NCBI GenBank assembly: GCA_016195325.1
Contig: JACPZX010000076.1
Location: 1 to 64,000 of the forward strand
Source of the DNA: Acidobacteriota bacterium
Lineage (GTDB): Bacteria; Acidobacteriota; Polarisedimenticolia; JACPZX01
Reading direction: 5' to 3'
Length of the DNA stretch: 64,000 nucleotides
Shown here: piece by piece, positions 54,844 through 63,704 of the stretch
How positions within the stretch are numbered: position 1 is the first letter of the stretch
How the letters are laid out: every line of letters begins with the position of its first letter
The notes under the pieces: generated by a model
Told to the model about the DNA's origin: nothing
What the model saw: only the letters and a program-made list of their open reading frames with translations
Database searches by the model: none
Program-made: the position numbers and the translations under genes

Positions 54844-56706
54844 ATGGCGACGGAGACGTTAGAGACCGCGACACCCCGGAAGGTCCAGTCGATCGACCGC
54901 GTGGTCGTGCGGATGGCGGGCGACTCGGGGGACGGCATCCAGCTCACGGGCAACCAGTTCACCTCGACGGCCGCGGTTCTGGGCAACGACCTGGCGACGC
55001 TCCCCGACTTCCCGGCCGAAATCCGGGCGCCCGCAGGGACGCTGCCCGGGGTGAGCGGCTTCCAGATGTCGTTCTCGTCCTTCGACATTCACACCGCCGG
55101 CGACGCCGCGGACGTCCTCGTCGCCTTCAATCCGGCGGGGCTCAAGACCAACCTGGCCGACCTCCGGAAGGGCGGCATCCTCATCTGCAACCTCGACGCC
55201 TTCAACAGCAAGAACTTCGAGAAGGCGGGGTACAAGACGAACCCGCTCGAGGACGGCTCGCTCGAGGGTTACCGCACCTTCGCGATCCCGGTCACCGAGC
55301 TCACGCGCAAGGCGCTCCGGCATCTGAAGCTCGGCACGCGCGACATGGATCGGTGCAAGAACTTCTTCGTCCTCGGGCTCCTCTACCACCTGTACCAGAG
55401 ATCGGACGACATCACGCTCCGGTGGATCGAGCGCAACCTCAAGAAGCAGGAGCTGGCGGAGGCGAACCGGACCGCCCTCAAGGCGGGGCGCGCGTACGGC
55501 GAGGCGACCGAGGCGTTCCAGATCGTCTACAGGGTCGAGGCCGCGCCGTTCCCCGCCGGCATCTACCGCAACGTCATGGGCAACTCGGCGCTGGCCCTCG
55601 GGCTCGTCGCCGCGTCGCTCCGGTCGGGGCGCCCGCTCTTCTTCGGCGGCTACCCGATCACCCCCGCGAGCACGATCCTCCACGAGCTGGCGCGCTACAA
55701 AGAGTACGGCATCGTCACCTTCCAGGCCGAGGACGAGATCGCGGCGATCACGTCGTGCCTCGGCGCCGCCTTCGGCGGGGCGCTCGCCGTGACCTCGACC
55801 GCCGGCCCCGGCGTCTCGCTCAAGGGAGAGGCGCTCGGCCTCGGCGTGATGACCGAGCTGCCGATGATCCTCGTCAACGTCCAGCGCGCCGGCCCGAGCA
55901 CCGGGATGCCCACGAAGGTGGAGCAGGCCGATCTGATGCAGGCGATGTTCGGGCGCCACGGCGAGGCGCCGATGCCGATCGTGGCCTCCTCCACGCCGGG
56001 GGATTGCTTCGACACGGCCGTCGAGGCGGCCCGCATCGCCCTCAAGTACATGGTGCCGGTCATGCTGCTGTCGGACGGCTACCTCGCCAACGCGAGCGAG
56101 CCGTGGAAGCTTCCCGACGAGAAGGACATCCCGAGGATCGGCACGCGCCTCGTCGACAAGCCGGTCGCCGGCAAGTTCCACCCTTACGAGCGCGATCCGA
56201 TCACGCTCGCGCGGCCGTGGGCCGTTCCCGGCGTCCCCGGCCTCGAGCACCGCATCGGCGGCCTCGAGAAGGAGGACGTCACCGGCGACATCTGCTACGA
56301 CCCGGACAACCACCAGAAGATGACTGACCTCCGGGCCGAAAAGATCCGGCGCATCGCGCACGACATCCCCCCCGTGGTCGTCGACGGCCCGCCGAGCGGG
56401 AGGCTCCTCGTCCTGGGCTGGGGGAGCACGCGGGGGCCGATCGCCGGCGCGGTGAGGCGCAAGCGCTCGGAGGGGAAGCAGGTCTCCTGGGTTCATCTCC
56501 GTCACCTCAATCCGTTCCCCGCGAATCTCGGTGAGGTCCTGCGCAAGTTCGAGAGGATCCTCATCCCCGAGATGAACATGGGCCAGCTCGAGAAGCTCAT
56601 CCGGATGGAGTTCCTCATCGAGCCTACGGGGTTCCACAAGGTGGAAGGGAAGTCGTTCAAGAACGCCGAGATCGCCGACAAAATCGATCAGCTCCTGGAG
56701 GTATGA
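54844..56706 (+). CDS. korA: 2-oxoacid:ferredoxin oxidoreductase, alpha subunit with fused gamma domain
   Basis: This 620-residue protein has an N-terminal gamma domain (about 20-205): VVVRMAGDSGDGIQLTGNQF, FPAEIRAPAGTLPGVSGFQ. The alpha part follows: NVMGNSALALGLVAASLRSGRPLFFGGYPITPASTILHELARY, FQAEDEIAAITSCLGAAFGGALAVTSTAGPGVSLKGEALGLG and NVQRAGPSTGMPTKVEQADLMQ. This is the KorA layout for 2-oxoglutarate:ferredoxin oxidoreductase. A C-terminal domain (LVLGWGSTRGPIAGAV) is present. It overlaps korB by 4 bp. Confidence 0.94.
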   Translation: MATETLETATPRKVQSIDRVVVRMAGDSGDGIQLTGNQFTSTAAVLGNDLATLPDFPAEIRAPAGTLPGVSGFQMSFSSFDIHTAGDAADVLVAFNPAGLKTNLADLRKGGILICNLDAFNSKNFEKAGYKTNPLEDGSLEGYRTFAIPVTELTRKALRHLKLGTRDMDRCKNFFVLGLLYHLYQRSDDITLRWIERNLKKQELAEANRTALKAGRAYGEATEAFQIVYRVEAAPFPAGIYRNVMGNSALALGLVAASLRSGRPLFFGGYPITPASTILHELARYKEYGIVTFQAEDEIAAITSCLGAAFGGALAVTSTAGPGVSLKGEALGLGVMTELPMILVNVQRAGPSTGMPTKVEQADLMQAMFGRHGEAPMPIVASSTPGDCFDTAVEAARIALKYMVPVMLLSDGYLANASEPWKLPDEKDIPRIGTRLVDKPVAGKFHPYERDPITLARPWAVPGVPGLEHRIGGLEKEDVTGDICYDPDNHQKMTDLRAEKIRRIAHDIPPVVVDGPPSGRLLVLGWGSTRGPIAGAVRRKRSEGKQVSWVHLRHLNPFPANLGEVLRKFERILIPEMNMGQLEKLIRMEFLIEPTGFHKVEGKSFKNAEIADKIDQLLEV

Positions 56707-57782
56707 CCGTGCCGACCGCCGTCACCGAGCCCGGGGCGCCCGCCCCGCTGAAAGCCGACGATTTCCGCTCCGATCAAGAGGTCCGCTGGTGTCCGGGGTG
56801 CGGCGACTACGCCATCCTGAACGCCGTCGCAGCGGTCTTCCCGAAGCTCGGCCTCAAGAAGGAGGACTTCGTCGTGGTGAGCGGCATCGGCTGCTCGAGC
56901 CGCTTCCCGTACTACATGGACACCTTCGGGTTCCACGGGATCCACGGCCGCGCGCCCGCGATCGCGACGGGGCTCAAGGCCTCGCGCCCCGATCTTCACG
57001 TGTGGGTCGTGACGGGGGACGGCGACGGCCTGTCGATCGGCGGCAACCACCTCATCCACGCGATGCGCCGCAACACGGATCTCAAGATCCTTCTCTTCAA
57101 CAACCGGATCTACGGCCTCACGAAGGGGCAGGCCTCCCCGACGTCGGAGATCGGGAAGAAGACGGCCAGCTCGCCGCTCGGGACGGTCGAGCGTCCCTTC
57201 AACCCCATCGCCCTGGCGCTCGCCTCCGAGGCGACCTTCGTCGCGCGGAGCGTCGACGTCTACAAGGACCACCTGCAGGAAACGCTCCTGCGCGCGGCCC
57301 AGCACCGCGGCTCGGCGTTCGTCGAGATCTACCAGAACTGCAACATCTTCAACGACGGCGCCTTCAACGACCTGACGGAGCGCGAGGTCCGCGAGACGGC
57401 GAACCTCACGCTGCGGCACGGCGAGCCGCTCGTCTTCGGCGCGAAGAACGCCCGGAAGGGGCTGAGGCGGCGCGCGGGCGACGGGAAGCTGGAGGTCGTG
57501 GCCTTTGGAGACGGCATCGACGAGTCGTCGCTGATGAAGCACGACGAGACGGCGCAGGACCCGGGGCTCGCCTACGCCCTCGGCCATCTCGAGCCCCCCG
57601 ACTACCCTGCGGCGATCGGCGTCTTCCGCGCGATCGAGGTGCCCACGTTCGAGGATCGCGTGTGGGGGCAGATCGACACCGCCCGGAAGGCGAAGCCGAA
57701 GGCCGATCTCGCGGCGCTGCTGCGGCGAGGCGACGTCTGGCAGATCGGCGAGGACGGGACGATCGTGGAGATCGGCGGCTAG
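56703..57782 (+). CDS. korB: 2-oxoacid:ferredoxin oxidoreductase, beta subunit
   Basis: This 359-residue TPP-binding subunit contains VRWCPGCGDYAILNAV, VVSGIGCSSRFPYYMDTFGFHGIHGRAPAIATG, the TPP motif GDGDGLSIGGNH ending NN, and GLTKGQASPTS typical of KorB. With KorA it oxidises 2-oxoglutarate to succinyl-CoA with ferredoxin, or works in reverse. No ferredoxin gene is adjacent. The stop shares CTAG (57,779-57,782) with the convergent rhodanese stop. Confidence 0.95.
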   Translation: MTVPTAVTEPGAPAPLKADDFRSDQEVRWCPGCGDYAILNAVAAVFPKLGLKKEDFVVVSGIGCSSRFPYYMDTFGFHGIHGRAPAIATGLKASRPDLHVWVVTGDGDGLSIGGNHLIHAMRRNTDLKILLFNNRIYGLTKGQASPTSEIGKKTASSPLGTVERPFNPIALALASEATFVARSVDVYKDHLQETLLRAAQHRGSAFVEIYQNCNIFNDGAFNDLTEREVRETANLTLRHGEPLVFGAKNARKGLRRRAGDGKLEVVAFGDGIDESSLMKHDETAQDPGLAYALGHLEPPDYPAAIGVFRAIEVPTFEDRVWGQIDTARKAKPKADLAALLRRGDVWQIGEDGTIVEIGG

Positions 57783-58135
57783 CCGAGGACGCGAAGGCGC
57801 CGGCCGTCGTACTCGTAGCGCGGCGTCTTCCGGTCGATCTCGACGGACCAGGCGTCGATCCCGCCCGTGAGGTTCCTCACGTCGGAGAACCCGCGCATTC
57901 TCAGGAGCTGCGTGATCTGCTGGCTCCTCATGCCGTGGTGGCAGTACACGACGATGGAGGCGCCCTTGTCGAGCTCGTCCATCCGGTACGGGACCTCGCC
58001 CATCGGGATGTTCGTCGCGCCGCCGATCGCCGCCGCCTGCACTTCCTCCGGCTGGCGCACGTCGAGGAGGAGAATCTTCGCTCCGGAGTCGAGGATGGAC
58101 TTCAGCTCTTTCGGCGAGATGATGGGGTCGCTCAT
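57779..58135 (-). CDS. Rhodanese-like domain protein
   Basis: This 118-residue single-domain rhodanese has ISPKELKSIL, LLLDVRQPEEVQAAAIGGATNIPMGEV, the active-site loop VVYCHHGMRSQQ with catalytic Cys near 76, and GFSDVRNLTGGIDAWS. A short tail follows (TPRYEYDGRRL). It is probably a cytoplasmic sulfurtransferase. It is divergent from the chromate transporter with only 20 bp between starts. Confidence 0.92.
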   Translation of the reverse strand: MSDPIISPKELKSILDSGAKILLLDVRQPEEVQAAAIGGATNIPMGEVPYRMDELDKGASIVVYCHHGMRSQQITQLLRMRGFSDVRNLTGGIDAWSVEIDRKTPRYEYDGRRLRVLG

Positions 58136-58155
58136 GGGACCGGCATTCTGACATC

Positions 58156-59475
58156 GTGAGCGAACAACCGCCACCGCGCGCGTCGCGCGTTGCGTTCAAG
58201 GAGGCCCTTCTCTTCTGGCTGCGCCTCGGCTTCATCTCGTTCGGCGGCCCGGCGGGGCAGATCGCCGTGATGCACCAGGAGCTGGTCCAGCGCCGGAAGT
58301 GGATCAGCAACGAGCGGTTCCTCCACGCCCTGAACTACTGCATGCTCCTTCCCGGCCCCGAGGCGCAGCAGCTCGCCATCTACGTGGGCTGGCTCCTTCA
58401 CCGGACCTGGGGCGGCCTCGTCGCCGGAGGGCTCTTCGTCGTCCCCGGCGCCCTCGTCATGCTCGCCCTCTCGTGGGTCTACGCAGCGCACGGAGCGCTG
58501 GCGTGGGTCGGAGCGATATTCCACGGCCTGCGCGCCGCGGTCCTCGCCATCGTCGTCGCCGCCGTGATCCGCATCGGGACGAGAGCGCTCCGGCATCCCG
58601 CCCTCGTCGCGCTCGCGGCGGCGGCCTTCGTCGCGATTTTTTTCTTCCACGTTCCCTTCCCGGCCATCGTGCTTTGCGGGGGGCTCATCGGCTGGGCGGG
58701 AGGACGGCTCCGGCCGGAGGTCTTCAGATCGCCGGAGAACGCGGAGCGCGAGACGCATCTCCGCGCGGGTCCCGCGGCGTCTCCCTCGCGATGGCGGGCA
58801 GTCAAGGTCCTCGCCGCCGGGCTCCTCCTCTGGTGGGGGCCGCTGGCCGGGGTCGCTCTCTGGCGCGGCCCCGGCGACGTCCTCACGGCCGAGGCCGTCT
58901 TCTTCAGCAAAGCTGCGATGGTGACCTTCGGCGGCGCCTACGCCGTCCTCCCGTACGTCGGCCAGGCGGCGGTCGATCACTACGGGTGGCTGGTGCCGGG
59001 GCAGATGCTCGATGGACTGGGCCTCGCCGAGACGACGCCGGGGCCGCTGATCCTCGTCGCCGAGTTCGTCGGGTTTCTCGGCGCGTACAGGAATCCGGGG
59101 GATCTGAGCCCGCTCGTCGCCGCCACGCTCGGCGCGGCGGTGACGCTCTGGGCCACCTTCGCGCCGTGCTTCCTGTGGATCTTCCTCGGCGCGCCATACA
59201 TCGAACGCCTGCGCGGTCACGCGCGGCTGAACGCCGTCCTCACGGCGATCACCGCGTGCGTCGTCGGCGTCATCCTGAACCTCGCGGTGTGGCTCGGCCT
59301 CCACGCCCTCTTCGGGAGCCCGGATACGATCGGCCTCGCCCATCTCGATCTGTTCACCCTCGCCGTCGCCGTCGTGGTCTTCGCCGGGATGCATCGATTC
59401 CGCTGGGGTATCATCCCCGTCGTTCTGGGCAGCGCCGCGGCCGGGCTGCTTATGGGAGCCCTGCTGCACACTTAA
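58156..59475 (+). CDS. chrA: Chromate transporter, long two-domain ChrA type
   Basis: This 439-residue membrane protein has two CHR domains. The first begins LRLGFISFGGPAGQIAVMH with WISNERFLHALNYCMLLPGPEAQQLAIYVGW; the second has AMVTFGGAYAVLPYVGQ and ETTPGPLILVAEFVGFLGAY. About ten to twelve helices are predicted. ChrA exports chromate with sulfate as related anion. The start is GTG at 58,156. A location next to rhodanese may point to sulfur-anion handling. It overlaps nothing downstream; TAA stop at 59,473. Confidence 0.93.
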   Translation: MSEQPPPRASRVAFKEALLFWLRLGFISFGGPAGQIAVMHQELVQRRKWISNERFLHALNYCMLLPGPEAQQLAIYVGWLLHRTWGGLVAGGLFVVPGALVMLALSWVYAAHGALAWVGAIFHGLRAAVLAIVVAAVIRIGTRALRHPALVALAAAAFVAIFFFHVPFPAIVLCGGLIGWAGGRLRPEVFRSPENAERETHLRAGPAASPSRWRAVKVLAAGLLLWWGPLAGVALWRGPGDVLTAEAVFFSKAAMVTFGGAYAVLPYVGQAAVDHYGWLVPGQMLDGLGLAETTPGPLILVAEFVGFLGAYRNPGDLSPLVAATLGAAVTLWATFAPCFLWIFLGAPYIERLRGHARLNAVLTAITACVVGVILNLAVWLGLHALFGSPDTIGLAHLDLFTLAVAVVVFAGMHRFRWGIIPVVLGSAAAGLLMGALLHT

Positions 59476-59500
59476 TAAACACACTTTGAAGTTGTGCAGC

Positions 59501-60292
59501 ATGCAGAAGCAGGACGAAAGTCGAGGCGTCTTGGCTGAGCCGACCGATCTCCGCCCCCGAATCTCCCTCGTCATCCCCGCCTTCAACGAGGCGAGGTACC
59601 TCCCGCGGCTCCTCGATTCGGCCGAGGCGGCGCGCGCCGTGTACGCGAGGGGGGACGCGTCGAGGGCGCGGGCCATCGAGATCGTCGTCGCCGACAACGG
59701 CTCGACCGACGGCACCGCGGCGCTCGCGGCGTCGAGGGGGTGCGTCGTGGCGCCCGTCGAGAAGCGCGCCATCGCGGCGTCGAGGAACGGCGGCGCGCGA
59801 GCCGCCCGCGGCTCAATCCTCGCCTTCGTCGATGCCGACATGACGCTTCACCCCGACACGTTCCTCGGCGTCGAGGAGACGCTCGCCTCGCCGCGGTGGG
59901 TCGCGGGAAGCACCGGGTGCCGGCCCGAGAGATGGTCCACCGGGATCGCGGTCACCTTCGCGGTCGCGACGCCGATCCTCTGGCTCACGCGCTTCGACAC
60001 GGGCGTCGTCTTCATGAGGCGGGAGGACTACGACGCCGTCGGCGGCTACGATGAGTCGATGCTCGTCGCCGAGGACGTGATGATGCTCTGGCGGCTGAGG
60101 CAGCACGGCCGCAGGCGCGGCGCCCGTCTCGTCCGCGTGCCGCGGTGGAAGACGGTCGCGTCGATGCGGAAGTTCGACAAGTACGGCGAGTGGCACTACT
60201 TCCCGATGCTGTGGCGCGGTCTCCTGCTCGTCTTCCGCCCGAAGAAGATCGCCGCCTTCGTCGACGAGTACTGGTACCGCCCCGAGCGGTGA
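59501..60292 (+). CDS. Family 2 glycosyltransferase
   Basis: This 263-residue GT-A enzyme has LVIPAFNEARYLPRLLDS, IVVADNGSTDGTAAL, SRNGGARAARGSILAFVDADM (DXD-like), GGYDESMLVAEDVMMLWRL (catalytic ED) and a hydrophobic stretch VTFAVATPILWL. The acceptor is unknown. The ATG at 59,501 and a TTG at 59,486 are both possible starts; neither has a strong ribosome site. The stop overlaps the LytS start by one base (TGATG). Confidence 0.88.
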   Translation: MQKQDESRGVLAEPTDLRPRISLVIPAFNEARYLPRLLDSAEAARAVYARGDASRARAIEIVVADNGSTDGTAALAASRGCVVAPVEKRAIAASRNGGARAARGSILAFVDADMTLHPDTFLGVEETLASPRWVAGSTGCRPERWSTGIAVTFAVATPILWLTRFDTGVVFMRREDYDAVGGYDESMLVAEDVMMLWRLRQHGRRRGARLVRVPRWKTVASMRKFDKYGEWHYFPMLWRGLLLVFRPKKIAAFVDEYWYRPER

Positions 60293-61416
60293 TGAGCGAG
60301 CCGCAGAAAGACATCGGGCCGTGGCTGCGGGCGGGTGGGCGGTGGATGTACGCCGCCGCGTGGCTCCCGTTCCTGACGGTCTTCCTCGCGGCGTTCGTCA
60401 CCGGCGGCATCCCATTGGGCCTGGCGCTGCGGAACGCTCTCGCCAATCTCCTGCCCGACGCCCTCCTGGGATTGATCGTCCTCCGGGTCGCATCCCGGCT
60501 TCCGTGGCCCGAGGGCTCGCGGTCGGGTTTCTTCATCAGGCACCTCGGGCTCCTGGCGGCCTTCACCGTCGCCTCCGCCGCAGGGTGGCTGCTCCTCCTG
60601 GGGGCCGACCAGCTCGCCTTCGGGGAGGCGCTCAACCTGTCCGTCGATCCCCGGATCGCGCTGTGGCGATCTCTCAACGACATGCTGGTCTACGCCGCCC
60701 TCGCGGGCGTCTCGTACGCCTGGCACCACGCCGCAGAGAGCCGCGCGCAGGCCGCGCGCGCCGGCCGCGCGGAGGTGCTGAGGGCCCGCGCCGAGCTCGA
60801 GGCGATGCGGAGCCAGCTCAACCCTCACTTCATCCTGAACACCCTCCACGCGCTCGTCGGCCTCGTGCGCCGCGAGCCGGCGGTGGCGGAGCAGGCGATC
60901 GAGCGCCTCGGCGATCTCCTGCGCTACTCCCTGAGGGTCCAGCGCGAGGGGCTCGACGAGGTGACGCTGCGCGAGGAGTGGGCTTTCGTCCAGGCCTACC
61001 TCGACCTCGAGCGTCTCCGGCTCGGGGATCGCCTGCGCACGACCTTCGACGCCGGCGCCGGCACGCTCGATCGCCTCGTGCCGAGCTTTGCGCTGCAGAC
61101 GCTCGCCGAGAACGCGATCCGGCACGCGATCGCCCCGCGCGCCGACGGGGGAAGCCTCTCGATCCGGGCTCACCAGGTCGACGGGAGGCTCACGGTCGAG
61201 GTGCAGGATGAAGGGGCAGGGGCCCCCGCAGCTCCGGCCGAAGCAAGCCTGGGCGTCGGCCTGAAGCTGCTCCGCGATCGCCTCGCCGCCCTCTACGATG
61301 GCCGGGCCGCGCTCGACCTCCGCGCGACGCCGGGAGGGCCGTGGTGGTCGAGGACGAGCCGCACGCGCGCCGGAGCCTGCGCGAGTACGCGGCCGGCGTC
61401 GAGTGGCTCGCCGTGA
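60292..61416 (+). CDS. LytS/YehU-type membrane histidine kinase
   Basis: This 374-residue protein has four predicted membrane helices in the first 150 residues. The His_kinase domain is ELEAMRSQLNPHFILNTLHALVGLVRREPAVAEQAIERLGDLLRYSL, with phospho-His in NPHFILN near 182. The HATPase part has LQTLAENAIRHAIAP and LGVGLKLLRDRLAALYDG. The frame ends with about 25 meaningless residues because it runs 76 bp into the next gene. It pairs with the LytTR regulator that follows. Confidence 0.9.
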   Translation: MSEPQKDIGPWLRAGGRWMYAAAWLPFLTVFLAAFVTGGIPLGLALRNALANLLPDALLGLIVLRVASRLPWPEGSRSGFFIRHLGLLAAFTVASAAGWLLLLGADQLAFGEALNLSVDPRIALWRSLNDMLVYAALAGVSYAWHHAAESRAQAARAGRAEVLRARAELEAMRSQLNPHFILNTLHALVGLVRREPAVAEQAIERLGDLLRYSLRVQREGLDEVTLREEWAFVQAYLDLERLRLGDRLRTTFDAGAGTLDRLVPSFALQTLAENAIRHAIAPRADGGSLSIRAHQVDGRLTVEVQDEGAGAPAAPAEASLGVGLKLLRDRLAALYDGRAALDLRATPGGPWWSRTSRTRAGACASTRPASSGSP

Positions 61417-62057
61417 TCGGCGAGGCGGGGGACGGCGCCGAGGCGGTGAGGCTCATCGATCGCCTCGAGCCGGATCTGATCTTCCTCGACGTCGAGCTCC
61501 CCGAGCTGTCCGGGCTCGAGGTGCTCGCGCGGATCCGGCACGCTCCCGAGGTCGTCTTCACGACGGCGTACGATCGTTTCGCCCTGGCCGCCTTCGAGGC
61601 GGGGGCGCTCGACTACCTCCTCAAGCCCTTCGGCCGGCAGCGCTTCCAGACGGCGCTCGAGCGCGTGCGCCGGCGCCTCGTGGAGAGCCCGGTGCCGGCC
61701 GCCGAGCGCGCGCGCGAGGCATTCGGGAAACCGTGGCGCCGCCTCTTCGCGCGCACGTCGTCGGGGATCGTGCCGATCGACGTCCGGTCCATACGGCACA
61801 TCAAGGCGAGCGGCGACTACGTCGAGGTCGACTCCGGGTCGGGGCGTCACCTGCTCCACATCACCCTCGGCGAGCTGGCGTCGCGCCTCGACCCCGAGAC
61901 CTTCTGCCAGGTTCATCGCTCGCACATCGTAAACCTCGACGCGGTCGAACGGCTGACACCGTACGACGATCGCCGGTTCACGATCCGGCTGCGAGGCGGG
62001 GTGGAGATTCTGGCGAGCCGCTCGGCCTCCGAGAGGCTGCGCCGACTGGTCCGCTGA
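61341..62057 (+). CDS. LytTR-family response regulator
   Basis: This 238-residue protein has a receiver domain (VVVEDEPHARRSL, LIFLDVELPELSG with Asp near 50, FTTAYDRFALAAFE, DYLLKPF) and a C-terminal LytTR DNA-binding domain (IRHIKASGDYVEVDSG, CQVHRSHIVNLDAVERL). The start is GTG at 61,341 or 61,344, right behind GGGAGGG. It begins inside the kinase gene in another frame, a 76-bp overlap that is longer than normal coupling. Target promoters are unknown. Confidence 0.92.
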   Translation: MVVEDEPHARRSLREYAAGVEWLAVIGEAGDGAEAVRLIDRLEPDLIFLDVELPELSGLEVLARIRHAPEVVFTTAYDRFALAAFEAGALDYLLKPFGRQRFQTALERVRRRLVESPVPAAERAREAFGKPWRRLFARTSSGIVPIDVRSIRHIKASGDYVEVDSGSGRHLLHITLGELASRLDPETFCQVHRSHIVNLDAVERLTPYDDRRFTIRLRGGVEILASRSASERLRRLVR

Positions 62058-62191
62058 CGCGCAGACCGCGGTCCGACGCTCCGGACGGCTCGCTCGCCGT
62101 TCCTCCCGCCCGCTCATCGATTGGTTCTTGCGCCCCACTCCGATGCGTAGGAAGGTCGTTGTCTGAACGCGCTCACTCGAGGAGGACGACG

Positions 62192-63220
62192 GTGACGAAA
62201 TGGCTCTTTGGTCTCCCCGTGGTTGCCGCGGCGGCGGCCCTCTTTCTCTCTCTCGGCCTCGCGTTCGGCGAGGACAAGTGCATCCAGATCATGGTGCAGG
62301 ACCCGGCGCTGGACGACCTCGTCGATCCGCCGGGATACCGGACCGCCCCGCTCGGAACTCTCGGCGCGGTGAAGCAGGTGGGGACCGGGGCCCAGCCCGT
62401 GATCCTGATCCCCGGCCTCGGCTTCGGCGGCGAGGTCTTCGACGAGCTGATGGACCGATGGAAGGGCCGCTACCGCATGTACGCCGTGACGCTCCCCGGC
62501 TTCGGCGGCACCGCCGCGCCGCCGAGCCCCGCCTCGAGCGTGAGCTTCGGCGACCAGACGTGGACGGACGGGGCGCTTCAGGCGATCGAGGAACTGGTCA
62601 AGCGCGAGAGGATCGAGCGCCCGATCGTCGTGGGTCACTGGCTGACGGGCACGCAGCTGGCGTTGCGCTACGCCATGAAGCACCCGGAGGCGACGCGCGC
62701 CGTCATCGTCCTCGCGGGCTCGGCACGCTTCGTCCCCACCGACACGACGTACCTGCCCGCCTACCCGCCTCTCGCGCAGCGCGTGGCCGCGCAGGATCGC
62801 TACATGGGGCCGAAGTGGTTCAAGACGGTGACGCGCGAGACCTGGGACGACAACAACTTCCTCCCCGGGGACTACGCCGTGAACCCGGTGCGCGGCCTGC
62901 GCCTGTGGCGCCAGGCGGCCCGCCCTCCGCTTCACGTGTGGGTGCGCTACCTCCTCGAGTTTTACTCGCAGGATGTCGCGCTCGAGCTCGACAAGCTGGC
63001 GAGCCCCACTCTGATCGTCGAGCCGGGTGTCGAGAACCGGACCGACGACCCGCGCAACAACTACATGTACGCGTTCACCCACGCGAGCTGGGAGGGGACA
63101 CGGCCCTCGAGCTCGAGACTCCGGTTCGTCACGATTCCCGAATCCCGCGCCTGTCTCTGGTTCGATCAGCCTGATAAGCTGGATTCGGCCGTCGGCGAGT
63201 TCCTGGGGGGAAATCCATGA
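62192..63220 (+). CDS. Exported alpha/beta hydrolase-fold protein with unusual nucleophile elbow
   Basis: This 342-residue protein has a signal peptide (about 1-26) and an alpha/beta hydrolase fold: VILIPGLGFGGEVFDELMDRW, YAVTLPGFGGTAAPP and VVGHWLTGTQLALRYAMKHP. At the elbow the expected GxSxG serine is a tryptophan (GHWLTG), so a classical serine hydrolase is unlikely unless another residue takes over. The start is GTG at 62,192 behind GAGGAGG; the open frame further upstream is a shadow of the LytTR gene. It overlaps the VOC gene by 4 bp. Confidence 0.8.
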   Translation: MTKWLFGLPVVAAAAALFLSLGLAFGEDKCIQIMVQDPALDDLVDPPGYRTAPLGTLGAVKQVGTGAQPVILIPGLGFGGEVFDELMDRWKGRYRMYAVTLPGFGGTAAPPSPASSVSFGDQTWTDGALQAIEELVKRERIERPIVVGHWLTGTQLALRYAMKHPEATRAVIVLAGSARFVPTDTTYLPAYPPLAQRVAAQDRYMGPKWFKTVTRETWDDNNFLPGDYAVNPVRGLRLWRQAARPPLHVWVRYLLEFYSQDVALELDKLASPTLIVEPGVENRTDDPRNNYMYAFTHASWEGTRPSSSRLRFVTIPESRACLWFDQPDKLDSAVGEFLGGNP

Positions 63221-63648
63221 CGAAGGCCATTCCGTCGAACATCTACCCGTCGATTTTCTACGACGACGCTCCCGCGGCGATCGAGTGGCTCTGCCGCGCG
63301 TTCGGATTCACGAAGCGGCTCGTCGTGCCGGGACCGGGCGGAACGGTCAGGCACTCCGAGCTCTCGCTCGGGCCGGGGGTGATCATGGTGGGTTCGGCCA
63401 GGATCGATGCCGGGCGGATCAGCCCTCGAGGTCTCTCGGGGCTCCACCAGGCGCTGTGCGTTCGGGTCGACAATCCCGACGCTCACCTCGCCAGGGCGAA
63501 GGCGGCGGGGGCGCTCATCACGCAGGAGCTGAAGGACGAGGAGTACGGCTCGCGCGGCTACATGGCGAAGGATCCCGAAGGGCACGAGTGGTACTTCGGC
63601 ACGTACCTCCCGGGCGAGCACTGGGGAGAGTCGCCGAAGCGCTCGTGA
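63217..63648 (+). CDS. VOC-family (glyoxalase/bleomycin-resistance-like) protein
   Basis: This 143-residue protein has the paired beta-alpha-beta-beta-beta VOC layout: IYPSIFYDDAPAAIEWLCRAFGFTK, RHSELSLGPGVIMVG, LHQALCVRVDNPDAHLARAKAAGALIT and YMAKDPEGHEWYFGTY. Likely metal ligands are the His in RHSE and the Glu in GHEW. It resembles the YdcS/PhnB-like glyoxalase proteins. It starts within the hydrolase stop (ATGA). The function is unknown. Confidence 0.88.
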   Translation: MTKAIPSNIYPSIFYDDAPAAIEWLCRAFGFTKRLVVPGPGGTVRHSELSLGPGVIMVGSARIDAGRISPRGLSGLHQALCVRVDNPDAHLARAKAAGALITQELKDEEYGSRGYMAKDPEGHEWYFGTYLPGEHWGESPKRS

Positions 63649-63704
63649 TGTATCGTGCGACCGACGATCCGCACCCGGCGTTCCGAATCCATGGAGATCA
63701 CGCG

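Noticed and set aside
58637-58650. T-run (ATTTTTTTC) as a terminator
   Set aside because: It lies within the chromate transporter coding region and follows no stem.
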